Shown here: positions 1 to 6,083 of the stretch, piece by piece
Position numbering within the stretch: the first letter of the stretch is position 1
Layout of the letters: every line of letters starts with the position of its first letter
Assembly (NCBI GenBank): GCA_035711465.1
Contig: DASTCC010000460.1
Location: forward strand, 1-7,026
Length of the DNA: 7,026 nucleotides
From: DASTCC01 sp035711465
Lineage (GTDB): Bacteria; Acidobacteriota; Vicinamibacteria; Vicinamibacterales; SCN-69-37
Direction: 5' to 3'
Position numbers and translations under genes: made by a program
Notes under the pieces: model-generated
Seen by the model: only the letters and a program-made list of their open reading frames with translations
The model's database searches: none
Told to the model about the DNA's origin: nothing

Positions 1-5
1 GTTCG

Positions 6-11
6 TATCAG
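6..11 (+). promoter_or_regulatory. Possible -10 box upstream of the phosphatase gene
   Basis: The hexamer TATCAG lies 7 nt before the ATG at 19. That spacing would put transcription initiation almost on the start codon, as seen for the TATCAT box at 4085 and the TATACT box at 6069. The -35 region would lie outside the window, so it cannot be examined. The match is weak on its own, and the reading frame is open through it, so it could also be coding sequence. Confidence 0.25.
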
Positions 12-18
12 ATCTTTG

Positions 19-1242
19 ATGCCGGCGCAGGCCAAGAGCATGTTCAACCGCTACACCCATGACGTCTCCCCAGGCGACGTTCAGCGGCTGTTCACGCGCG
101 ATACGCCCGAGGCCTATCGCTACTTCACGCGCGGCCTCGATCTCGAGCGGCTCGCGGCGACGCCGTGGTACCGGCGCTGGCCGATGCAGCTCCGCGCGCT
201 GTTGTCGGCGTTCGCGATGCGCCTTTCCCCCGGCCGGCGCATCCTCTATGGCTTCGCGCTGGCATCGACAATGCTCGGCATGCTGCTGCTCTTTCGCGAG
301 GTGGCGCCGGTCGACCTGCTCGTCTTTCCGTTCCACTTCCTCGTCCCGATGCCGCGCTGGGCCGACGGCACGCTCTGGTTGTTCCTCGGCTTCGTGGCCG
401 TCAACCTCCTGATCCTGATGGAAGTCGCGGACCGGCTGTCGCTCAAGGGCGATCTCGAGATCGCGCGCGACATCCAGCTCGCGATGCTCCCGGGCGGCGT
501 TCATCGCACGGCCGACGTCGCGGTCTGCGGCGTCACCCGTCCGGCCAACACCGTCGGCGGCGACTTCTACGACATCCTCACGCTGCCCGACGGCCGGCTC
601 GCGATCGCGCTCGGCGACGTCGCCGGCAAAGGCAGCCCCGCCGCGCTCCTGATGGCGCTGCTTCTCGCGATGCTGCGCACGCTCGTCGACGAAGGCCTGG
701 ACACCGCGCGCCTCGCGGTACGCCTCAACATGCAGGTGATGCGGCACAGTCCCGGCTCGCGCTTCATCACGCTGTTCTACGGCGTCTACGATCCGCGCGA
801 CGGCTCGTTCGAATTCGTCAACGCCGGTCATCTGCCGCCGCTGCTGCGGCGTGCCGACGGCCGCTTCGAGCGCATCGATCACGGCGGCGGCATGGCGCTC
901 GGCATGTTCGAGCACGCCGACTACGAGACGCGCCGGATCACCATCGAGCCCGGCGACGTGCTCGTGCTCTACAGCGACGGCATCACCGAAGCGGAGAACA
1001 GCAGCGGCACGCCATTCGATGAAGCCGGCCTCGAGACGATCATCGCGACGCAGCCCGAGAGCGACCCCGAAGCGCTCGGACAGTCGATTCTGCGCGCCGT
1101 CGCGCGCCATGCCGGCGACGTGCGCCTGGCCGACGATCTCACGGCCCTCGTGCTCGAGCGCGCCCCGGCCGCAACCCCGGCCATGCCCGGCCAGGACGGC
1201 CTCCGATCCGCGACATTGAGTCGCTGGCCCGACGTGGGATAG
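19..1242 (+). CDS. Membrane-anchored PP2C/SpoIIE-type serine/threonine phosphatase (RsbU-like)
   Basis: This is a predicted 407-aa metal-dependent phosphatase of the SpoIIE/RsbU (PPM) class, which typically dephosphorylates anti-sigma-factor antagonists in partner-switching signalling. A cytosolic N-terminal stretch is followed by two hydrophobic segments (about 75-92 and 118-135). A short helix containing LEIARDIQLAMLP then leads into the catalytic domain, as is usual for RsbU-type proteins. Metal-binding and core motifs are intact: GGDFYD (180-185), GDVAGKG (199-205), NAGH (268-271), SDGITE (319-324) and ADD (371-373). No sensor domain such as PAS, GAF or HAMP is visible, so the N-terminal region is probably the input module. 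No anti-sigma or antagonist gene lies nearby, so the substrate is unknown. The start is uncertain: ATG at 19 is chosen, TTG at 16 is adjacent, and the frame is open to base 1, so the gene may begin before the window. Confidence 0.9.
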   Translation: MPAQAKSMFNRYTHDVSPGDVQRLFTRDTPEAYRYFTRGLDLERLAATPWYRRWPMQLRALLSAFAMRLSPGRRILYGFALASTMLGMLLLFREVAPVDLLVFPFHFLVPMPRWADGTLWLFLGFVAVNLLILMEVADRLSLKGDLEIARDIQLAMLPGGVHRTADVAVCGVTRPANTVGGDFYDILTLPDGRLAIALGDVAGKGSPAALLMALLLAMLRTLVDEGLDTARLAVRLNMQVMRHSPGSRFITLFYGVYDPRDGSFEFVNAGHLPPLLRRADGRFERIDHGGGMALGMFEHADYETRRITIEPGDVLVLYSDGITEAENSSGTPFDEAGLETIIATQPESDPEALGQSILRAVARHAGDVRLADDLTALVLERAPAATPAMPGQDGLRSATLSRWPDVG

Positions 1243-1297
1243 GGTTCTTGTCAGTTCCGTCCTACCCGACCCGGACTCCCCCCTGCGCCCGGGACGG

Positions 1298-1320
1298 CGA
1301 ACGCAGCGATCGTTCGGGAG
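1298..1320 (+). promoter_or_regulatory. Small hairpin and Shine-Dalgarno-like sequence before the peptidase start
   Basis: CGAACG (1298-1303) and CGTTCG (1311-1316) are perfect inverted repeats around a 7-nt loop. The right arm touches GGGAG (1316-1320), the only Shine-Dalgarno-like sequence before the ATG at 1323. That motif is only 2 nt from the start codon, closer than usual. The hairpin could mask the ribosome site, but a 6-bp stem in GC-rich DNA is also expected by chance. Confidence 0.25.
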
Positions 1321-1322
1321 CC

Positions 1323-4028
1323 ATGCGCCGACTGGCCCTGCTGACCGTTTTTCTGCTCCTTTCGGTCTCGACCACCGCCCAGACGCCGCAGCCCCGGCCT
1401 CTGCAGGCCGATGGCGTCGTCCGCCTGCTCGCCGATCTCGAAGCCGGCCTCGGCTCGGCACGGATCGAGGATTTCAGCGCGTTTGCCGGCGCAACGCTGC
1501 CCGACGCGGAGGCGGCGCTCTACACCGATCTGATCGGCGGCGGCCCGGCGACGGTCGCCGCGATTCGCGAACGCGCGCGCCGCCCCATCGACAACGGCGT
1601 CGAAGTGCTCGCCGAGGTGCTCGTCGGCCACGGCCGGCGCGGCCGGCTCGCGACCTGGCAGATCACGGCACGACCGACGGCGGCCGATCCGTCGCGCTAC
1701 GAGCTGGTCGGCCTGCAGGAGCTCGCGACGATCGACGATCTGCTGCAGCTGTCGCTGAACACGGAGCAGCAGTACGCGGTGAAGAACCTCGCGTTCCGCG
1801 GGCCGGACTTCACGCTCGAGCTGTCGTCGGGGTCCGCGTTCGCAGCCGAGTCGAACGGCGGCATCACCGGCCTCGTGCTTCGCGGCAGGGGCACGGTGCG
1901 ATTCACGCCGGAGAACGAAGCCGAACGAGGCCAGCTGCGGCTCTTCGCCGGCCGTCCGGCGTTCGAAACCGACATCGAGTCGGCGTTCCTGCGCATCAAC
2001 CCGAACGACGTGCCGCTGCGCATGAACCAGTCGGCCTTGTCGCCGTCGGCCGTCAACCCCGAAGACGTGCGACGCGCGCTCGAGATCTTCGACGATCGAT
2101 CGCCGCGCTCGTACACGCTCGACCTGAGCGATCTCACGCAGGAGACCTGGTCGCTCGAGCCGACGAGGGGCGGGATGATTGTCGAGTTCCGATCGCGCCG
2201 CCACGGCTGGCTCACGTACTCGCGATCGCCGGGCGAGCCGGAGGACATCTCGTTCTTCGATCGCGGCCGCACCAAGAACATCTCGGTCTACGCCTCGAAG
2301 GAACAGCTCGCGGAGCGCGGGCGCTTCTACAGCGACGACGACACCAGGGGCTACGACGTCATCCGCCACGGGCTCGACGTCACCTTCGATCCCGCCCGGT
2401 CGTGGATCAGCGGCCGCGCGGCGATGCTCATCCGCGTCGTCAAGCCGCTCGTCAACACGCTGACGTTCAAGCTGGCCGAGCCGCTGACGATCTCGGCGGT
2501 GTCGTCGACCGACTACGGGCGGCTGCTGACGCTGCGCATCCGGGGCCAGAGCAACGTCATCGTCAGCCTGCCGCGGGCGCTGCGCGCCGGGACCGAGCTG
2601 GTGCTCGACGTGTCGTACAACGGCCGTCTCAATCCGCAGATGCTCGATCGCGAGGCGATCGCGCCGCAGGGTCAGCAGACGCAGGATCCCTTCGCGATCG
2701 AACGGATCCTGATCGCACCCGAGCCGCGCTATCTCTACAGCAATCGCGTCTACTGGTATCCGCAGGGCGAGACGTCGGACTTCGCGACCGCGGCGATGCG
2801 GCTGACGGTGCCGTCGGAGTTCCAGGTCGTGGCCAGCGGGCGATTCGTCAACTCGTCACTCTCGGAAGTGCCGGCGAGCGAGAGCGGCGCCGGCGACGCG
2901 AAGTTCCGGCGCACCGTCGAATACGAGGCCGATCGGCCGGCGCGTTACATGGCGGTGGTCATCAGCCGCTTCGTGCCGATCGATCGCGTGCAGGTGAAAG
3001 TGCCCGCGTTGGCGCCGATCGCGTTCGAGAAAGCCGCCGGCGCGCGCGTGGACGCCGAGCCGATCGTCGAAGTCGAAGTGGTGTCGACGCCGCGGATGAC
3101 CAGCCGGAACCGCCAGACCCCGGCGCGGGTCGCGGACATGCTGCGCTTCTACGCGACCAGGCTCGGCGAGGCGCCGTATCCCAACTTCACGCTCGCCGGT
3201 CTCGACGACAACCTTCCCGGCGGACACAGTCCTGCCTTCTTTGCGGTGCTCCATCAACCGCTGCCGACGACGCCGTTTTCGTGGGTGAACGATCCGGTGT
3301 CGTTCGATCAGATCTATCCGCACTTCTTCCTGGCGCACGAGGTCGCGCATCAGTGGTTCGGCCAGGCGATCGGCTGGAAGAACTACCACGAGCAATGGCT
3401 GAGCGAAGGCTTTGCGCAATACTTCGCGATGCTCTACGCCGAGCAGGAGCGCGGGCCGGAGGCGGTGACCGAGATCGTCAAACGCATGCGCGCGTCTGCG
3501 GTGGAGTTCAGCGATCGCGGGCCGATCTATCTCGGCTACCGGCTCGGTCACGTGCAGAGCGACGGCCGCGTCTTTCGCGCGATCGTCTACAACAAGGCCG
3601 CGGTCGTGCTGCACATGCTGCGGCGTCTCGTCGGCGACGACGCGTTCTTCGCCGGCGTGCGTGATTTCTACGCGACCTGGCGATTCAAGAAGGCGGGCAC
3701 CAACGACCTGCGTCAGACGTTCGAGAAGCACACCCCGATGAAGCTCGAGCGGTTCTTCGACCGGTGGGTCCTCGGCGCCGATCTGCCTCGCGTCCGTGTC
3801 GCCACCGGGATCGCCAACGACGGACAGACGGCGATCGTCCGCGTCGAGCAGATCGGCGGCGTCTTCGACTTCCCGCTCGCGGTCACGATCCAGTACGCCG
3901 ACGGCACGTCCGAACAGGTCGACGTGAAGATTTCGGAAGCGACGTCGGAACATCGCCTGGCCCGCCAGCGCGACATCCGCCGCGTCACCGTCCGCGACGA
4001 ACTGTCGCTGGCGGTAATCGACAGGTAG
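1323..4028 (+). CDS. Exported M1-family zinc metallopeptidase with long N-terminal extension
   Basis: This is a predicted 901-aa zinc peptidase of the M1 (gluzincin) family, exported to the periplasm or cell surface. The ATG at 1323 is chosen because it opens directly into a signal peptide: MRR, a hydrophobic core to about residue 15, and likely cleavage near TTA/Q (19/20). A TTG at 1248 would add 25 residues of charged, proline-rich leader. Residues 20 to about 340 form an extension that I do not recognise. The M1 N-terminal beta domain begins near residue 344. The zinc site is clear: HEVAH (672-676), followed by 18 residues and Glu695 in SEGF. Tyr756 in VYNKAA fits the transition-state tyrosine. 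The region that should carry GXMEN reads LPGGHSPAFF (around 631-640), so the usual substrate-binding glutamate is absent. A short beta-rich C-terminal domain ends the protein; the long helical domain of the PepN/ERAP type is missing. The substrate is unknown. Confidence 0.9.
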   Translation: MRRLALLTVFLLLSVSTTAQTPQPRPLQADGVVRLLADLEAGLGSARIEDFSAFAGATLPDAEAALYTDLIGGGPATVAAIRERARRPIDNGVEVLAEVLVGHGRRGRLATWQITARPTAADPSRYELVGLQELATIDDLLQLSLNTEQQYAVKNLAFRGPDFTLELSSGSAFAAESNGGITGLVLRGRGTVRFTPENEAERGQLRLFAGRPAFETDIESAFLRINPNDVPLRMNQSALSPSAVNPEDVRRALEIFDDRSPRSYTLDLSDLTQETWSLEPTRGGMIVEFRSRRHGWLTYSRSPGEPEDISFFDRGRTKNISVYASKEQLAERGRFYSDDDTRGYDVIRHGLDVTFDPARSWISGRAAMLIRVVKPLVNTLTFKLAEPLTISAVSSTDYGRLLTLRIRGQSNVIVSLPRALRAGTELVLDVSYNGRLNPQMLDREAIAPQGQQTQDPFAIERILIAPEPRYLYSNRVYWYPQGETSDFATAAMRLTVPSEFQVVASGRFVNSSLSEVPASESGAGDAKFRRTVEYEADRPARYMAVVISRFVPIDRVQVKVPALAPIAFEKAAGARVDAEPIVEVEVVSTPRMTSRNRQTPARVADMLRFYATRLGEAPYPNFTLAGLDDNLPGGHSPAFFAVLHQPLPTTPFSWVNDPVSFDQIYPHFFLAHEVAHQWFGQAIGWKNYHEQWLSEGFAQYFAMLYAEQERGPEAVTEIVKRMRASAVEFSDRGPIYLGYRLGHVQSDGRVFRAIVYNKAAVVLHMLRRLVGDDAFFAGVRDFYATWRFKKAGTNDLRQTFEKHTPMKLERFFDRWVLGADLPRVRVATGIANDGQTAIVRVEQIGGVFDFPLAVTIQYADGTSEQVDVKISEATSEHRLARQRDIRRVTVRDELSLAVIDR

Positions 4029-4029
4029 C

Positions 4030-4066
4030 GGGCTGCGGGCTGCAGGCAGGCTGCAGGCTGCGGGCG
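4030..4066 (+). repeat. Tandem [G/A]GGCTGC heptamer repeat
   Basis: Immediately after the peptidase stop codon lie four full copies of a 7-bp unit. They are GGGCTGC at 4030 and 4037, and AGGCTGC at 4048 and 4055. A truncated AGGC (4044-4047) separates the two pairs, and a partial GGGC ends the array at 4062-4065. The array occupies most of the gap before the -10-like box at 4085. Because 7 is not a multiple of 3, copy-number changes would shift any frame reading through it. The array is outside both proposed genes, so the more likely effect is on promoter spacing or none. Confidence 0.75.
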
Positions 4067-4084
4067 TACGAGGCTCGTCCCCTT

Positions 4085-4090
4085 TATCAT
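4085..4090 (+). promoter_or_regulatory. Putative -10 box for the DUF2723 gene
   Basis: TATCAT lies in the GC-rich gap, 6 nt before the GTG at 4097. Initiation 6-8 nt downstream would give a leaderless or nearly leaderless transcript, consistent with the lack of a Shine-Dalgarno sequence close to that start. No good TTGACA-like -35 is visible at the usual 16-18-nt distance; the heptamer repeats end there. Confidence 0.4.
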
Positions 4091-4096
4091 CAGTTC

Positions 4097-5965
4097 GTGC
4101 GGCGCCCGCGTCCGATTGCCACGCCGATCGTCCACGGGCGGGATCTCAATCGCATCGATCTGGTGATCGCGTTCGCGATCGCGGGGCTGGCGGGATGGCT
4201 CTACGTCCTCACCGCGGCGCGCGACATCGTCGTCGGCGACACCGCCGAGCTCGCGGCGGCGGCGCTGACGCTCGGCGTCGCGCACGCGCCCGGCTATCCG
4301 CTGCTGACGCTCCTCGGCTACCTGTTCAGTCTGTTTCCGTTCGGACCCGAGCCGTTTCGAGTGACCCTGGTCGCGGTCGCATCGGGCGCCGGCGCCGCGG
4401 GTCTGACGTTTCTCACCGTGACGCGACTGACCGCGAGCCGCACGGCGGCGGCGGCCGCGGCGCTGCTGCTGGCCGTCAACCCGCTGGTATGGCGATGGTC
4501 GATCGTCTTCGAGTCGTTCCCGCTCAACAACCTGCTGGCGGCGGCGATCGTGCTGCTGCTCGCGATCTGGCAGGCACGGCCCGAGCGCACCGGGTGGCTG
4601 GTGGCCGCCGCGTTCACGACGGGGCTGGCGCTGTCGAATCACCTCACCATCGTGCTGATCGGACCGGCGATTCTCTCCCTGCTGTGGCGGCACCGCGCGG
4701 TGCTGATCGCACGACCGCGCGCGATCGGCTGGTGCGTCGCGGCGCTCGCGATCGGACTTCTGCCGTACCTCCACATTCCGATCGCGGCCGCGCGCGATCC
4801 GTTCCTCAACACCGGCCGGGTGTCGTCGCTCGGCGATTTCGTCGGCCTGGTGACGCGCGCCGATTACGGCTCCGGCCAGCTGATTGCCGACCCGTCGCAG
4901 CTCGGCGGGACGGCCAGCGCACGGACGGCCGCGCGAATCGGCGCGCTCGCCGCCTCGTTCTCGTCGCTCGAGTGGCTGCTCGGCCTGCTCGGCGTCAGCT
5001 CCCTCTGGCGGCGATGGCGGGGGTTCGCGATCTTCAGTCTGCTGGCCGTGGCGGCGGCCGGGCCGGCGTTCATGATCCTCGCCGACATCGACATCGCACA
5101 GCGGTACGCGCTGTTCGTCGTCGAGCGTTTCTTTCTGCTGGCGCACGTCCTGGCGGCGCCGTTCGTCGGCTTCGGCGCGGCGGCGGCGATCGATCTGGCG
5201 AGGCGCCCTCTCGCGCGCGGCCGGCCGACGATTGCCGCGTCGTTCGTCGGCGCCATCTGCGGCGCGTTCGCGATCTGGACGATCGCCGCGGACTACCGCG
5301 AGATCGATCAGAGCGCCAACCACGTCGCGCGCCACTACGCGGAAGACATCCTGCGACCGCTCGATCCGGACACGATCCTGCTCGCGACCGGCGACGACAC
5401 GACGTTTCCGGTCGCCTACGTCCAGGCGGTCGACGGGCTTCGGCCCGACGTGACGTCGATCTGGCAATCCGCAGTTCGCAACCTCGAGTGGTACCGCCGC
5501 CAGCTGCGCGAGCGTGAGCCGTCGCTGGTCGTACCGTTCACCGGCGACCCCCGCTCGCCCGCCGACACGATTCGCGCGCTCGTCGAAGCGAATCCGCAGC
5601 GGCCGGTGGCGTTCGCCGGCGATCCTCCGGCCGATGACAGCCTGCGCGGGCGGTACGTGGGCTTTCCGCGCGGACTGGTCTTCCAGCTGCAGCCGTCAAG
5701 CCAGCCGCTGCTGCTCGACAGCCTCATTCGCGAGTACGAGCGCCTGACGCCGCTCTACCGGATCCCGGCCGCGGCGTCGATCAAGCACGGCACGTTCGAG
5801 GAGCGGATCCTGCGCTCCTATGCGGTGCCCGCGTTCGTCATCGGCAGCGAGTACGAGCGCGCCGGCGCGCGCGCGGAGGCGCGGGCGTGGTTCGAGCGCG
5901 CGCTGGCTATCGACCCCGGGTTTTCCGACGCGCGCCAGGCGCTGGCGAGAGTCAGGGGGACGTAG
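4097..5965 (+). CDS. DUF2723 / TMEM260-like polytopic membrane protein (putative GT-C glycosyltransferase) with C-terminal TPR
   Basis: The protein is a predicted 622-aa inner-membrane protein of the DUF2723 family. The eukaryotic relative TMEM260 is a protein O-mannosyltransferase with a GT-C-type architecture; a similar sugar-transfer role here is inference. The family signature is clear near the N-terminus: GDTAEL (47-52) after the first membrane segment, then GVAHAPGYPLL (60-70), matching the conserved D-x-x-E and AH-x-PGYP pattern. About ten hydrophobic segments run from residue 22 to about 398. A soluble tail follows, containing a GDDTTFPVAYVQ block and GLRPDV, typical of the family. 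It ends in one TPR-like unit (about 580-622). No ATG fits. GTG 4097 precedes the first membrane segment; GTG 4163 would cut into it. The frame stays open upstream into the peptidase gene, but that stretch is Arg-rich and looks non-coding. The last three codons and the stop lie within the palindrome at 5954. Confidence 0.85.
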   Translation: MRRPRPIATPIVHGRDLNRIDLVIAFAIAGLAGWLYVLTAARDIVVGDTAELAAAALTLGVAHAPGYPLLTLLGYLFSLFPFGPEPFRVTLVAVASGAGAAGLTFLTVTRLTASRTAAAAAALLLAVNPLVWRWSIVFESFPLNNLLAAAIVLLLAIWQARPERTGWLVAAAFTTGLALSNHLTIVLIGPAILSLLWRHRAVLIARPRAIGWCVAALAIGLLPYLHIPIAAARDPFLNTGRVSSLGDFVGLVTRADYGSGQLIADPSQLGGTASARTAARIGALAASFSSLEWLLGLLGVSSLWRRWRGFAIFSLLAVAAAGPAFMILADIDIAQRYALFVVERFFLLAHVLAAPFVGFGAAAAIDLARRPLARGRPTIAASFVGAICGAFAIWTIAADYREIDQSANHVARHYAEDILRPLDPDTILLATGDDTTFPVAYVQAVDGLRPDVTSIWQSAVRNLEWYRRQLREREPSLVVPFTGDPRSPADTIRALVEANPQRPVAFAGDPPADDSLRGRYVGFPRGLVFQLQPSSQPLLLDSLIREYERLTPLYRIPAAASIKHGTFEERILRSYAVPAFVIGSEYERAGARAEARAWFERALAIDPGFSDARQALARVRGT

Positions 5966-6062
5966 CCCTTTTCCACAGATCCGGCCTCATCGGGGACAGG
6001 GGTCGATCTCCGACCCCTGTCCCCGAACAGGCCGGATCTGTGGAAAAGGGCTACGTCCCCCT
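5954..6062. repeat. 109-nt near-perfect palindrome (52-bp arms, 5-nt loop)
   Basis: Arms 5954-6005 and 6011-6062 are reverse complements over 52 positions with two mismatches (5988/6028 and 5989/6027). The loop is ATCTC (6006-6010). The inner part is CGGGGACAGGGGTCG and its complement; the outer part runs from AGGGGGACGTAGCCC through TTTTCCACAGATCCGGCCT. The left arm contains the last codons and TAG stop of the DUF2723 gene, and the right arm ends 6 nt before the TATACT box of nuoG. There is no T-tract after either arm and no obvious flanking direct repeat. It could be a REP/BIME-like or MITE-like mobile palindrome, which I think likeliest, or an unusual transcript-end hairpin. No transposase is visible in the window. 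Confidence 0.9.
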
Positions 6063-6068
6063 CCCGGC

Positions 6069-6074
6069 TATACT
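6069..6074 (+). promoter_or_regulatory. Putative -10 box for nuoG
   Basis: TATACT is a good -10 hexamer in GC-rich DNA, 9 nt before the nuoG ATG at 6084. It would place the transcript start within a few bases of the start codon. The -35 position falls inside the right arm of the palindrome and does not resemble TTGACA. Only GACGAG (6076-6081) could act as a Shine-Dalgarno sequence, and it is too close to the ATG. Confidence 0.45.
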
Positions 6075-6083
6075 TGACGAGAT

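Noticed and set aside
1248..1322. TTG start at 1248 for the peptidase
   Set aside because: It would place 25 charged, proline-rich residues before a good signal peptide; ATG 1323 gives a normal export signal.
2402..3664. 420-codon + strand frame inside the peptidase gene
   Set aside because: It has low-complexity Arg/Ala composition with no motif, and lies wholly within the M1 gene, whose zinc site is in another frame.
4030..4066. CRISPR-like array
   Set aside because: The 7-bp units are adjacent, with no spacers of the needed length and no cas genes.
3764..4096. Upstream extension of the DUF2723 reading frame into the peptidase gene
   Set aside because: The added 111 residues are Arg/Pro-rich and out of frame with a well-supported gene, and they cross the heptamer repeat. 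The family signature begins only after 4097.
3713..5467. Long open frame of 584 codons on the minus strand
   Set aside because: It is antisense to the peptidase 3' end and most of the DUF2723 gene. It is extremely rich in Arg, Asp, Glu and Gln with no domain, as expected for a GC-rich shadow frame, and it spans the intergenic gap.
5954..6062. Ordinary Rho-independent terminator
   Set aside because: The stem is several times longer than typical, and neither arm is followed by a T-run. It may still affect transcription, but it does not fit the standard model.
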